Part shown: one piece after another, positions 1 through 8,385 of the stretch
How positions within the stretch are numbered: the stretch's first letter is position 1
How the letters are laid out: the number at the start of each line of letters is the position of its first letter
Origin: Betaproteobacteria bacterium
GTDB lineage: Bacteria; Pseudomonadota; Gammaproteobacteria; Burkholderiales; Burkholderiaceae_E
Assembly: GCA_009922405.1 (NCBI GenBank)
Contig: RFVZ01000001.1
Location: 1-32,475 of the forward strand
Reading direction: 5' to 3'
DNA: 32,475 bases
Position numbers and translations under genes: made by a program
Notes under the pieces: model-generated
What the model was told of the DNA's origin: nothing
The model's database searches: none
The model's input: only the letters and a program-made list of their open reading frames with translations

Positions 1-284
1 TAAAGCGCCTGATCCTCCTGATCGGGATCAAACCTCGGCGCACCCCAATACGCCATGACTGAATCTCCGATGTACTTATCCACGGTACCCCGAAACCGAA
101 GGATCACCTCGGTCATCTCGGTGAGAAAACGATGGACATACCAATGCAGGGCTAGCGGGTCGAGCTGCTCTGCGATTCGGGAAAAGCCGCGAATGTCGGC
201 GAAAAGAATCGTCAACTCCCGCGCCTCGCTGGCCGCAACCCGAGTGGGCATGGCGGGGGTCGAAATGATCTGCCTTGGCTCCAT
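1..284 (-). CDS. Class III adenylate/guanylate cyclase, N-terminal part (cut by window edge)
   Basis: The first 94 residues of a class III nucleotide cyclase catalytic domain are visible; the rest lies beyond base 1. The motif FADIRGFS (about residues 29-36) carries the first metal-binding Asp and KYIGDSVMAYWGAP (about 71-84) the second, so the visible half looks active. Such enzymes make cAMP or cGMP from ATP or GTP. The ATG at 284 is the first start after an in-frame TGA, so no sensor domain precedes the catalytic domain; a second ATG 11 codons in is possible. No good ribosome binding site is seen before either. The gene follows the flavoprotein gene by 72 bp on the same strand and may share its transcript. 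Whether C-terminal domains such as TPR repeats follow cannot be seen. Confidence 0.85.
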   Translation of the reverse strand, partial: MEPRQIISTPAMPTRVAASEARELTILFADIRGFSRIAEQLDPLALHWYVHRFLTEMTEVILRFRGTVDKYIGDSVMAYWGAPRFDPDQEDQAL

Positions 285-356
285 GGGTCGGCAGTGTCCG
301 GGAGTGGTCTGGATACGGTCAAGGCCTCATTTGGCAGTGCAATGGCATAGCAATTT

Positions 357-1631
357 TCAGTCCCCCAACTCCGTCATGGCCCGAGCACAAACCGTTGCGG
401 AGGACCATGCCCACTGAAAGTTGTACCCGCCCAGCCACCCCGTGATGTCGACCACTTCTCCAATGAAGTGCAGGCGCGGGATCCGACGGCTCTCCATCGT
501 TCGCGGGTCCAATTCTCGGGTGGAGACCCCGCCTCGCATGACCTCGGCCTTGCGCCACCCCTCGGAGCCGGATGGCGTCATCGTCCAGGACTGGATTCGC
601 CCCGAAAGATCCTCCAACACCCGATCTGGAAAGTCAGCAATTCGGCTCGAACCCAACGCCGCAGGGTGACCAGTGAGCGGCTCGAATCCATCCTGAGCCA
701 ATCGCCGTGGCAAGCGCTCCGCCAAAATGGTCGACAAGGCTTTGCGTCCACCGGACTTCAGTTGAACCAAATCCTTCGCCAATTCCTGACCCGGCAGAAG
801 ATTGACCTGCAACGCATCACCCGGGCGCCAAAAACTGGACGTCTGCAGCACGGCAGGACCACTCAATCCACGATGCGTGAAGAGTAGGTCCTCGACGAAA
901 CGAACTGGTTTGGTCCGTCGACCCGAAGCCACCGGGTCGACCGACTGTGGTTGAACCTGAATACCCACCTCGAGCGAAATGCCAGCCAACGGCACGAATG
1001 CGGTCCAGTCCTGGGGCGCAAATGTCAATGGAACCAGCGCGGGGCGGGGTTCAACGACGATCAACCCGAATTGTTTCGCCAATATCAGCCCCCAATCCGT
1101 GGCACCAATCTTGGGCACAGGCAGCCCGCCAGTGGCCACGACCAGTCGCCTGGCATCGATCGAACCCGCGTCGGTCTGGAGTTGAAACCCCTGCCCGGAT
1201 CGCGCAACGGACCGAACCGCAACCGGCCTCCGCCATTCGACACCGGCTCGGTCGCACTCGGCGACCAGCATCGCAATGATCTCCTCAGCGGATGTGTCGC
1301 AAAACAATTGGCCGCGGTGCTTCTCATGAAAACCGATCCGATACCGGCGAACCAAGTCGACAAACTCGGCAGGCGGATGTTCGCGCAAGGCAAATCGCGC
1401 AAACAGCGGGTCGTCACCCAGGTAACGATCAATCTGATCGCCCTCGAGGTTCGTAAAATTGCAACGACCACCACCCGAAATACGGATCTTTTCAGCCAAT
1501 CGAGGGGCATGATCGATCAGGACGACCCGGGCGCCGCGCCCGCCCGCCTGAGCGGCACAGTGCATTCCTGCAGCGCCAGCACCGACAATCGCTACATCAA
1601 AAGAACCCGGACCCTTGATCGTTCGAGTCAT
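357..1631 (-). CDS. YhiN/BaiN (HI0933)-family NAD(P)/FAD-dependent flavoprotein
   Basis: A 424-residue flavoprotein. The N-terminus has the dinucleotide-binding Rossmann motif GAGAAGMHCA (residues 17-26), followed by KIRISGGGRCNFTN (about 48-61), the hallmark of the HI0933 family. VVATGG (about 165) is the usual second FAD contact, and the C-terminal GEVVDITGWLGGYNFQWAW is highly characteristic. E. coli YhiN and the bile-acid reductase BaiN belong to this family. The physiological substrate in most bacteria is unknown, so I give no reaction. Length is normal for the family. The start ATG overlaps the stop of ybiB by 4 bp (ATGA), indicating translational coupling in a ybiB-flavoprotein pair. 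Nothing links it to the EPS genes beyond proximity. Confidence 0.93.
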   Translation of the reverse strand: MTRTIKGPGSFDVAIVGAGAAGMHCAAQAGGRGARVVLIDHAPRLAEKIRISGGGRCNFTNLEGDQIDRYLGDDPLFARFALREHPPAEFVDLVRRYRIGFHEKHRGQLFCDTSAEEIIAMLVAECDRAGVEWRRPVAVRSVARSGQGFQLQTDAGSIDARRLVVATGGLPVPKIGATDWGLILAKQFGLIVVEPRPALVPLTFAPQDWTAFVPLAGISLEVGIQVQPQSVDPVASGRRTKPVRFVEDLLFTHRGLSGPAVLQTSSFWRPGDALQVNLLPGQELAKDLVQLKSGGRKALSTILAERLPRRLAQDGFEPLTGHPAALGSSRIADFPDRVLEDLSGRIQSWTMTPSGSEGWRKAEVMRGGVSTRELDPRTMESRRIPRLHFIGEVVDITGWLGGYNFQWAWSSATVCARAMTELGD

Positions 1632-2578
1632 CTCGCAGACGCTCCCGATGAAATCGACATCGATGTCCGGGCAGCATTTGCCACCGCCCGGACTTGAGCC
1701 GCAATGATGTCCGGAACGGGATTCACACCTGCCAGTACCGCCGCGATCCAGACCGCCGTCGAATGCGCATCCCGCTCGGGCCAGATCGGTTCGCCCCCCG
1801 CCGCGACGGACTGGCCTTCCAAGACCGTCTGCCAGCGACCGCCGGTTAGCCAGTCAATCCTCGAGGGCCGCCGAACGTTGGCCACCACCTCACCCTCGGT
1901 GGCGCGCATGACCATCGCATGGGCGTCCAACCGCTCCAACGTCGCACGTTGAAGACGAGCAAACTCCGGGTGGGTGTAGGCCGACAAACGCAGGCAAGCC
2001 GGCAGCGCCGTCGGATTGAAGAGTTTGGCAATGGTATGGCCCGTATTACGCAACCCAAGTAGGGTTCGAAATCCCAACATTCGGGCAAGCGGAGGCGCCA
2101 GAATATCGATCGGCACGAAGGCTGGTTCGCCCCGTTGGAGACTCACTTCAGCCTGCCCGATTGACTCGCACGGATGCCGCCCCAACGCAGACCAGATTTC
2201 AGCGCTGGCCGTGCGGCCAGGATCGTGGCGCACGCCATGCAGGATCACCTGAATACCTTCGCGCGCCAGCAAGCAGGCCAGGAGCGGCACCAGATTGGGT
2301 GCATTGCGAGCCCCGTTATAGGTTGGGATCGAAACCACAGGTCGCCCCGCCTCCACGCTAATCCGCTCCTGCCGGCCCTGCAGCGCATCGAGGGCGCCAA
2401 CCAGTTCTTCAACTGATTCGCCCTTCATGCGCAGCGCGATCAAGACGGCACCGACCTGCGCGGGATCCAACAACCCATCGAGAAGCCAGGAAAAAAGTTC
2501 GGCAGCCTCGTGGCGCTCGAGGCTTCGGGCCCCTGAGGCGCCGCGTCCGATCCGTTTCAGCAGCGGTTGAAGATTCAT
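1628..2578 (-). CDS. ybiB: YbiB family protein (anthranilate phosphoribosyltransferase-like, DNA-binding)
   Basis: A 316-residue protein with the two-part fold of nucleoside phosphorylase class II / TrpD enzymes. A helical N-terminal domain begins MNLQPLLKRIGRG and includes the DGLLDPAQVGAVLIALRMKGE helix region (about 34-54). The phosphoribosyl-binding-like loop reads PTYNGARNAPNLVPLL (about 85-100) in place of the TrpD signature, as in YbiB. E. coli YbiB is reported to bind DNA and not to act as TrpD, so I do not infer tryptophan synthesis. The ATG at 2578 is chosen because the conserved family N-terminus starts here. It lies head-to-head with tsaD, start codons 21 bp apart, and is coupled by a 4 bp overlap to the downstream flavoprotein gene. 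Confidence 0.88.
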   Translation of the reverse strand: MNLQPLLKRIGRGASGARSLERHEAAELFSWLLDGLLDPAQVGAVLIALRMKGESVEELVGALDALQGRQERISVEAGRPVVSIPTYNGARNAPNLVPLLACLLAREGIQVILHGVRHDPGRTASAEIWSALGRHPCESIGQAEVSLQRGEPAFVPIDILAPPLARMLGFRTLLGLRNTGHTIAKLFNPTALPACLRLSAYTHPEFARLQRATLERLDAHAMVMRATEGEVVANVRRPSRIDWLTGGRWQTVLEGQSVAAGGEPIWPERDAHSTAVWIAAVLAGVNPVPDIIAAQVRAVANAARTSMSISSGASAR

Positions 2579-2599
2579 GCGCGGTATCCTACTCAGATC

Positions 2600-3637
2600 A
2601 TGCTTGTACTCGGGATCGAATCTTCGTGCGACGAAACCGGTGTTGCACTCTATGACACGGTTAGGGGTCTGCGCGCACAAGCACTGCATTCTCAGGTCGC
2701 CATGCATGAGCAATACGGGGGCGTTGTGCCGGAGCTCGCCTCGCGGGACCACATCCGCCGGGTCTTGCCACTCACCGACCAAGTGCTTCGTGAAGCGAGC
2801 GCAAGCCGCGCAGATCTGGACGCAATTGCCTACACGGCGGGGCCGGGTCTGATCGGCGCGCTTCTGGTTGGCGCCTCAGTCGCCACTGCGGCTGCCTGGG
2901 CACTTGAGGTCCCAGCAATCGGTATCCATCACCTCGAAGGCCACCTGCTCAGTCCCCTGCTTTCTAGCGACCCGCCGGATTTTCCATTCGTGGCCTTGCT
3001 GGTTTCTGGCGGACACACGCAATTGCTCGAAGTCACCGCCATTGGCCGCTATCGACTGCTTGGCGATACCCTCGACGATGCGGCCGGGGAAGCGTTTGAT
3101 AAATCCGCCAAATTGCTGGGCCTGGGCTACCCGGGTGGCCCCGCAATCGCCCGCCTCGCCGACACTGGCGACCCAAGGCGATTCGCTTTGCCCCGCCCCA
3201 TGCTCCGGTCTGGCAATCTCGAGTTTTCATTCAGCGGACTCAAAACAGCGGTCGCGACACAGGTGCAACGCACCCAACGCGACGAGGTCCCCAACACCGC
3301 GCAAGACCCCCAATTTCGAGCCGATCTCGCCGCGGCCGTTCAAGCAGCCATTGTCGAAGTACTGGTGGCCAAGTCATTAAGCGCACTCAAAACAACCGGA
3401 CACCGCACCTTGGTGGTCGCCGGCGGGGTCAGCGCGAATCGCCTGCTGCGCGAACAGTTCGCGCGTGCCCAAGCCAAACTGGGCGTCCGCGTTTGTTTTC
3501 CCGAACCTGAACTCTGTACCGATAACGGCGCCATGATCGCCTTCGCCGGCGCACTGCGCCTGAGCTCTGGGCTACCAACCCCGGACCAGCGCGTCCGTCC
3601 GCGTTGGCCCCTCGAAGAACTTACACCCAACGGTTGA
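2600..3637 (+). CDS. tsaD: tRNA N6-adenosine threonylcarbamoyltransferase TsaD
   Basis: A 345-residue TsaD (Kae1/Gcp/YgjD). With TsaB, TsaC and TsaE it makes t6A at position 37 of ANN-decoding tRNAs; TsaD transfers the threonylcarbamoyl group from its AMP adduct. The protein opens MLVLGIESSCDETGVAL, the canonical family start, which fixes the ATG at 2600. The metal-binding His pair is in HHLEGH (His111 and His115). The ASKHA nucleotide-binding signatures VSGGHTQLL (about 136-144) and VVAGGVSANRLLR (about 273-285) are intact. Length is normal. It is divergent from ybiB with 21 bp between start codons. Its partner tsaE occurs at 30619. Confidence 0.97.
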   Translation: MLVLGIESSCDETGVALYDTVRGLRAQALHSQVAMHEQYGGVVPELASRDHIRRVLPLTDQVLREASASRADLDAIAYTAGPGLIGALLVGASVATAAAWALEVPAIGIHHLEGHLLSPLLSSDPPDFPFVALLVSGGHTQLLEVTAIGRYRLLGDTLDDAAGEAFDKSAKLLGLGYPGGPAIARLADTGDPRRFALPRPMLRSGNLEFSFSGLKTAVATQVQRTQRDEVPNTAQDPQFRADLAAAVQAAIVEVLVAKSLSALKTTGHRTLVVAGGVSANRLLREQFARAQAKLGVRVCFPEPELCTDNGAMIAFAGALRLSSGLPTPDQRVRPRWPLEELTPNG

Positions 3638-3669
3638 TTCGAGCGCTCTGCGTGCAACCGAGCACTTAA

Positions 3670-3721
3670 GCCTCGAGTCAGGGGTGCGAAGGTTCGAGGC
3701 GCCCAAGAAATCCGCTTGGGC
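3670..3721. other. Two consecutive hairpins between tsaD and the EPS dehydrogenase gene
   Basis: Two inverted repeats fill the gap after tsaD. GCCTCGA (3670-3676) pairs with TCGAGGC (3694-3700) across a 17 nt loop, and GCCCAAG (3701-3707) pairs with CTTGGGC (3715-3721) across 7 nt. The second is followed by CACCTTTCT, which is too poor in T for a convincing intrinsic terminator. They could end tsaD transcription weakly or structure the leader of the EPS gene. They overlap a possible GTG start at 3684. Confidence 0.4.
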
Positions 3722-3740
3722 CACCTTTCTGGGGTTTCTC

Positions 3741-5174
3741 ATGCGCCTGACATCCAGTAACCATCGGTCGATCGTTGAGCTTGCCCCAAATCCGCTCGCC
3801 GAACTCGCTCCGCCAGCGCACGCACCCCAGCCAGAGCGCAGCGCCGAACCTGAACCCAGCGCACTGCCCGCTTTATCACGGGTTCGTCTACACACACTGC
3901 GTATCGGGGTGGTCGGTTTAGGGTACGTCGGCCTGCCTTTGGCCGTCGCTTTCGGGCGACGCTTCCAAACCACCGGGCACGATGCATCTGCCGGGCATAT
4001 CGACCGCTTGCAGTCTGGTCACGATCCTGCGGGAGAGATCGAACCGAGCCAACTCCTGAGCGCCCAGCGCCTTCAATTTACCGGCAATCCCGAATCGCTC
4101 AGCGATTGCGAGATGATCTTTGTCTGCGTTCCAACCCCCGTCAATGAAGCACATCAACCCGACTTTGGCCCACTGATCGACGCGACGCGCACGGTCGCCC
4201 GCACCCTCCGAAAGGGCGCCGTCGTCATCTACGAATCCACGGTTTACCCGGGCGCCACCGAAGAAATCTGCATTCCTATCCTTGAAGCTGAATCCGGATT
4301 ACGCTGGAAACAGGACTTCCATGTGGGTTACTCCCCCGAGCGTATCAACCCTGGTGACCGCAAACACACGCTCAGTACGGTCTGCAAAGTGGTCTCAGGA
4401 GATACACCCGAAGCGCTTGAACTGATCGCCCAGACCTATGAGCAGATCGTTGAAGCGGGCGTCTTCAGGGCCAGCAGTATCGCGGTCGCAGAGGCCTCCA
4501 AAGTGATTGAGAACACTCAGCGCGACCTCAACATCGCCCTCATGAACGAGTTGTCCCTGATCTTTCACCGCATGGGGCTCGACACCCACGAGGTGCTTGA
4601 AGCGGCCGGCACCAAGTGGAATTTCCTGCCCTTTCGTCCTGGCCTGGTCGGCGGACACTGCATCGGAGTCGATCCGTATTACCTGACCCACAAAGCCGAA
4701 AAACTCGGCTACCACCCCCAAGTCATCCTCGCAGGACGACGAATCAATGATGGGATGGGCAAATACGTCGCTGAACAAACCGTCAAAGAAATCACCAAGG
4801 CAGGGCTGCCGGTCGCGGGAGCTCCTGTCACGATCCTGGGCCTCACCTTCAAGGAAGACGTCGCCGACCTGCGTAACTCGAGGGTCTTCGACGTTGTCAG
4901 CGAGTTACGAAGCTATGGCGCCCAGGTCCATGTGCATGATCCGGTTGCTGATCCGGCCGAGGCGTTAAGGGAATACGGCATCACGCTCAAATCCTGGGAC
5001 CAGCTACCGCGCTCCAATGCGATTGTCGCCGCCGTTGCCCACCGGTCATTAACCCAGCTTCCGATTGAACAAATTGCCCAAAAGCTCTATCCGGGTGGCG
5101 TTTTTATCGATATCAAGTCCGCCTTCCCCGCCACCGAATTGACGCGCCTTGGCGCGCGCGTCTGGCGACTTTGA
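3741..5174 (+). CDS. UDP-N-acetylhexosamine 6-dehydrogenase (TviB/WbpA/WecC class)
   Basis: A 477-residue UDP-sugar 6-dehydrogenase that oxidises C6 of a UDP-HexNAc to the uronic acid with two NAD+. The Rossmann motif GVVGLGYVGLP is at about residues 56-66, the catalytic Cys307 in GGHCIGVDPYYL, and the C-terminal domain begins near LGLTFKEDVADLRNSR. The sequence resembles the VipA/TviB group (UDP-GlcNAc dehydrogenases); WecC-type UDP-ManNAc specificity cannot be excluded and would suit the WecB homologue in this window. About 50 residues rich in Pro and Ala precede the Rossmann fold. The ATG at 3741 is preferred, with GGGG 6 nt upstream; a GTG at 3684 would add 19 residues but lies among hairpins. 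It is the first gene of the plus-strand EPS arm and overlaps the next gene by 4 bp. Confidence 0.92.
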   Translation: MRLTSSNHRSIVELAPNPLAELAPPAHAPQPERSAEPEPSALPALSRVRLHTLRIGVVGLGYVGLPLAVAFGRRFQTTGHDASAGHIDRLQSGHDPAGEIEPSQLLSAQRLQFTGNPESLSDCEMIFVCVPTPVNEAHQPDFGPLIDATRTVARTLRKGAVVIYESTVYPGATEEICIPILEAESGLRWKQDFHVGYSPERINPGDRKHTLSTVCKVVSGDTPEALELIAQTYEQIVEAGVFRASSIAVAEASKVIENTQRDLNIALMNELSLIFHRMGLDTHEVLEAAGTKWNFLPFRPGLVGGHCIGVDPYYLTHKAEKLGYHPQVILAGRRINDGMGKYVAEQTVKEITKAGLPVAGAPVTILGLTFKEDVADLRNSRVFDVVSELRSYGAQVHVHDPVADPAEALREYGITLKSWDQLPRSNAIVAAVAHRSLTQLPIEQIAQKLYPGGVFIDIKSAFPATELTRLGARVWRL

Positions 5175-6418
5175 AGGCGATTGATCACCGGGGCTCTGAA
5201 CCACTGCTCCGCATTGCCTGCATGCTCCGCGACCCCTACCCGCCGTATCGCGCCGACATGGCCGTTCTTTTTGGGCGTTGCCTCCCACTGCGCGGCATTC
5301 AGACGGACTTACTGGCCGCCATGGATCCCGGTCGCCCACAAACGCCATGGCCAGCCGGAAAATCGATCGTTCGACGCTTACCAGGTCCCCGCTGGTTTGC
5401 CTATCTGTGTCTCCCACTGGTCGATCTACCGATTTTTGGTTGGGCCAGGCAGGCCGACTTTGTCCAGGCCCGAGACCGTATCCGTTCGGGACTGATTGGA
5501 CTGCTGGCAGCGCGGATCTTTGCCAAGCCCTTCATCTACTGGATGTCATTCCCGATTGCTCAAGGACATGAGGTACGGGCCCGTGAACTCCGGATCGAAG
5601 ACGGCAAACTCAGAAAGGCCGCGGCACACGCCCGCGCTTGGCTGGCCCAGCGGGCAGAGTCGTGGGTTTTGCGGCGCGCGGACCATCTATTTGTCCAAAG
5701 CCAAGCAATGCGAGATGGTCTAGTCCTCACAGGTTTAAAGCCTGAAAAGATGACTGTGGTCCCGATGGGCATTGATCTCGATCGCTTCCTGCCGGCACCA
5801 ACCCCATTCTCGGATCCAATCCTTTCCAATCGTCGCGTCATCGCGCATCTCGGAACGATCGGCCGGTCGCGATCAACCGACTTCCTCCTTGAACTCATCC
5901 AGACGTTGAGGGTTGAGTTCCCGGATGTCCTGTTACTCATCGTCGGTGATGGGCTTAACGAGGACGACCGGCACTGGATCCGGCAAGAATTAATCCAACG
6001 TGACCTCGCTAAACACGTCCACCTGACCGGCTGGATTGAGCAGAGCGAAGCCCTGCGCTGGGTCGCGAGTGCTTCGATTGGTCTGTCCCCCATCCCGCGG
6101 GGAGCTCTCTTCGACGTCTCGTCGCCCACCAAGGTGGGCGAATACCTCGCTCTCGGAATCCCCTGCGTGGCCAATGACATTCCTGACCAACGATGGGTCC
6201 TAGAGCAGAGTCGCGGCGGATTTTGTATACCGATGCAAATCGATGCATTTGTGGCAGCGATTCGAACGCTACTCCTCGATCCCGAAAAGGCGCGCTTCAT
6301 GGGCGCAGAAGGCCGACGCTGGATCTCAGAGCACCGCAGCTACGAGCAACTGGCCGATCAGGTCGCCACCACCTACCGGATGGTCGCAATCGGTGACACA
6401 TCCGTGACACATCGGTAA
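5171..6418 (+). CDS. GT4-family glycosyltransferase
   Basis: A 415-residue retaining glycosyltransferase of GT-B fold, family GT4. The C-terminal half has the donor-binding strand VVPMGIDLDRF (about 197-207), RVIAHLGTIGRSRSTDFLLE, and LLLIVGDGLNEDD. The conserved end motif SPTKVGEYLALGIPCVAND replaces the classic E-x7-E region. Two Arg/Lys-rich, membrane-facing segments lie in the N-terminal half, as expected for an enzyme acting on an undecaprenyl-linked acceptor. The start is taken as TTG at 5171 because it overlaps the previous stop (TTGA) and includes the first beta strand LLRIACML; an ATG at 5222 would delete that strand. The donor and acceptor sugars cannot be told. Its last codons lie in an 11 bp tandem repeat. 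Confidence 0.88.
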   Translation: MKAIDHRGSEPLLRIACMLRDPYPPYRADMAVLFGRCLPLRGIQTDLLAAMDPGRPQTPWPAGKSIVRRLPGPRWFAYLCLPLVDLPIFGWARQADFVQARDRIRSGLIGLLAARIFAKPFIYWMSFPIAQGHEVRARELRIEDGKLRKAAAHARAWLAQRAESWVLRRADHLFVQSQAMRDGLVLTGLKPEKMTVVPMGIDLDRFLPAPTPFSDPILSNRRVIAHLGTIGRSRSTDFLLELIQTLRVEFPDVLLLIVGDGLNEDDRHWIRQELIQRDLAKHVHLTGWIEQSEALRWVASASIGLSPIPRGALFDVSSPTKVGEYLALGIPCVANDIPDQRWVLEQSRGGFCIPMQIDAFVAAIRTLLLDPEKARFMGAEGRRWISEHRSYEQLADQVATTYRMVAIGDTSVTHR

Positions 6419-6434
6419 TACATCAGTGACAGAT
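6391..6434 (+). repeat. Four 11-bp degenerate tandem repeats spanning a stop/start junction
   Basis: Four adjacent 11-mers: CGGTGACACAT, CCGTGACACAT, CGGTAATACAT and CAGTGACAGAT. Copy 3 supplies the TAA stop of the GT4 gene (6416-6418) and copy 4 supplies the GTG start of the VpsJ-like gene (6426). As 11 is not a multiple of 3, each copy is read in a different frame. Confidence 0.9.
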
Positions 6435-7607
6435 CTCATCGCGCTCAATGGACGTTTGCTTGCCTCAATCAAGGCGGACGACTACGCCGGCCACGATCCC
6501 TTTGATTTTTTAAATAGCAGGCTCTTTCAGGCGACCCCGCTCAATCAAAACCGCATCGCACGGCTGGTTTGGCTTCAACTTGGCAAGCACCTGCCAATTA
6601 ATCTGCGTCCACTGCTGCAAGTGCCCAAAATGCGCAACCCCAAGGGAATTGCCCTTTGCCTGGCGGGTCTGTTGCAGGACTATCGACGTACCTCGAGGCC
6701 CGAATTTCTCGACGAGGCAAAACGTCTTGGGCCATGGCTAATTAGTCAGAGAAGCGATCCTGAGTTCTGGCAATCCCCCTGCTGGGGCTACCACTTTGAC
6801 TGGCAGGCGCGCGCCTTCCATGTCCCCGCGGGCAAACCCAACATCATCACCACCTGTTATGTGGCCCGAGCGCTTTATGCGCTGGGTCAACAAACCGCCG
6901 ACAGTCGCTTGATGGAGCTGGCCCTGAGTTCCGCCCGATTCATGGCCGACCACCTCTACACCGAGCGCGATGGTCAAGCGTTTTATGCATATATCCCCGG
7001 AGAAACCGCATTCGTGCACAACGCAAGCCTATGGGGTGCGGCCTGGTGCGCATTTGCAGGACATCAAACCGGCCGCGTCGATCTCGTCGACCAGGCCATG
7101 CGCGTGACCCGCGAAACCGTCAGCGCCCAATCCGCTGATGGATCCTGGGTCTACGGCACGCGCAAGCATCACCAATTCGTCGACAGCTTTCACACGGGTT
7201 TCAACCTGGAAGCCCTTTGCCTCATCCGCGACGTCACCCGAAGCGTTGAATTCGATGACTGCATTCGGCGCGGCTATGACTATTACGTCAGCACGTTTAT
7301 CACGTCAACGGGCGATATCAATTACTACAAAACCTCGACCTACCCCCTCGACATGCACAGCGTAGCGCAGGCCGTGATCACTCTATTGACGACCGGAAAT
7401 GGACCGACCGCGCGGGAGCAGTCGACCCTCATTCTGAGTCGTGCGATCGAATGCCTTTATCAACCCGCCCGCAATCGATTCGTTTATCAAAAACACCGCT
7501 GGCTTACCAACCGGATCAACTACACCCGCTGGACACAGGCCTGGGCCTATTACGCCCTCGCTTTTTATCACCGTTACTGCGCCGAGCCCTCCAATGCAAC
7601 GAATTGA
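6426..7607 (+). CDS. VpsJ-like polysaccharide biosynthesis protein (alpha/alpha-toroid)
   Basis: A 393-residue protein resembling proteins annotated as polysaccharide biosynthesis protein VpsJ. It has the helical repeat pattern of alpha/alpha-toroid proteins, which include glycoside hydrolases, lyases and sugar epimerases. Recognisable stretches are SPCWGYHFDWQARAF (about 116-130), NIITTCYVARALYAL (about 138-152), FVHNASLWGAAW (about 196-207) and HTGFNLEALCLI (about 256-267). The many conserved Trp, Tyr and His residues suggest a carbohydrate-binding groove. There is no signal peptide or membrane segment, so it is probably cytoplasmic. The family's biochemical activity is not established to my knowledge. 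The GTG start is the only good candidate just after the upstream stop; it overlaps the next gene by 14 bp. Confidence 0.75.
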   Translation: MTDLIALNGRLLASIKADDYAGHDPFDFLNSRLFQATPLNQNRIARLVWLQLGKHLPINLRPLLQVPKMRNPKGIALCLAGLLQDYRRTSRPEFLDEAKRLGPWLISQRSDPEFWQSPCWGYHFDWQARAFHVPAGKPNIITTCYVARALYALGQQTADSRLMELALSSARFMADHLYTERDGQAFYAYIPGETAFVHNASLWGAAWCAFAGHQTGRVDLVDQAMRVTRETVSAQSADGSWVYGTRKHHQFVDSFHTGFNLEALCLIRDVTRSVEFDDCIRRGYDYYVSTFITSTGDINYYKTSTYPLDMHSVAQAVITLLTTGNGPTAREQSTLILSRAIECLYQPARNRFVYQKHRWLTNRINYTRWTQAWAYYALAFYHRYCAEPSNATN

Positions 7608-8385
7608 AATCATGGGTTGTCCGATGGATTGCGCAACGATGGTGGAAACCGTCGAGGCCATTCAGAGCAATATCGCGTCGGGTTCATTTACTCAGCATGT
7701 CGTCGTAAATGTCGCAAAGCTGGTGAACATGCAGGCCGATCCGGACCTTCGGGAATCGGTGCAGGCATGCGATCTCATTAACATCGATGGTATGGGGGTG
7801 GTACTGGCTGGACGTTTTCTCGGCCATCCGATCCCAGAACGGGTCGCAGGCATTGACCTGTTTGATGAACTGATCGCGATGAGTGCGCAACATCAATACC
7901 CGGTGTTCCTACTGGGCGCCGAAGAGCCCGTGGTGAAGGCAACTGCCGAGGTTCTTCAGCGCAAGCATCCATCGCTCCAGATTGCTGGCTATCACCATGG
8001 ATTTTTCTGGAACGATGAAGCAGCGGTTGTGTCGACCATCAAGAACTCCGGAGCCAAGCTCCTGTTCGTTGCGATCACTTCGCCGCGAAAAGAAAACTTC
8101 ATCCATCAGTGGCGCGAGGAACTCGGCGTCGATTTCGTGATGGGTGTCGGCGGCACCTTTGACGTTGTTGCGGGCAAAGTCATGCGAGCCCCCGTCTGGA
8201 TGCAACGCGTCGGTCTTGAATGGCTCTTTCGCGCACTCCAGGAACCTGAGCGACTCTGGAAGCGATATCTGACGACGAACAGCCAGTTCTTGGCCATGTT
8301 GGTCATGGCAAAAATCCGCCAGTTATCGAGTCGATCCCGGCCCGAGGGTTCCTCCACAACGGTCGTTCGTGACTTGCCACACTAG
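7594..8385 (+). CDS. WecG/TagA/CpsF family glycosyltransferase (GT26)
   Basis: A 263-residue GT26 enzyme. Landmarks are VVNVAKLVNMQADPDLR (about 37-53), LINIDGMGVVLAGR (about 60-73), the LLGA strand near 106, and GVGGTFDVVAGKVMRAPVWMQ (about 185-205), followed by the family C-terminus RVGLEWLFRALQEPERLWKRYL. That end anchors TagA-like enzymes at the membrane. WecG transfers ManNAcA to lipid-linked GlcNAc and TagA transfers ManNAc; either would fit the 2-epimerase and dehydrogenase nearby, but specificity cannot be read from the sequence. The ATG at 7594 lies inside the preceding gene (14 bp overlap) and is chosen because it keeps the first strand RIEIMG. It is the last gene of the plus-strand arm; its TAG shares bases with the stop of the remnant on the other strand. 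Confidence 0.93.
   Translation: MQRIEIMGCPMDCATMVETVEAIQSNIASGSFTQHVVVNVAKLVNMQADPDLRESVQACDLINIDGMGVVLAGRFLGHPIPERVAGIDLFDELIAMSAQHQYPVFLLGAEEPVVKATAEVLQRKHPSLQIAGYHHGFFWNDEAAVVSTIKNSGAKLLFVAITSPRKENFIHQWREELGVDFVMGVGGTFDVVAGKVMRAPVWMQRVGLEWLFRALQEPERLWKRYLTTNSQFLAMLVMAKIRQLSSRSRPEGSSTTVVRDLPH

Noticed and set aside
951..1697. Long plus-strand open frame (248 codons) opposite the flavoprotein gene
   Set aside because: It is antisense to a clearly recognisable family protein, shows no family features and is explained by GC-rich codon bias.
1628..2578. YbiB as anthranilate phosphoribosyltransferase (TrpD)
   Set aside because: The TrpD substrate loop signature is not present, and no tryptophan genes are adjacent.
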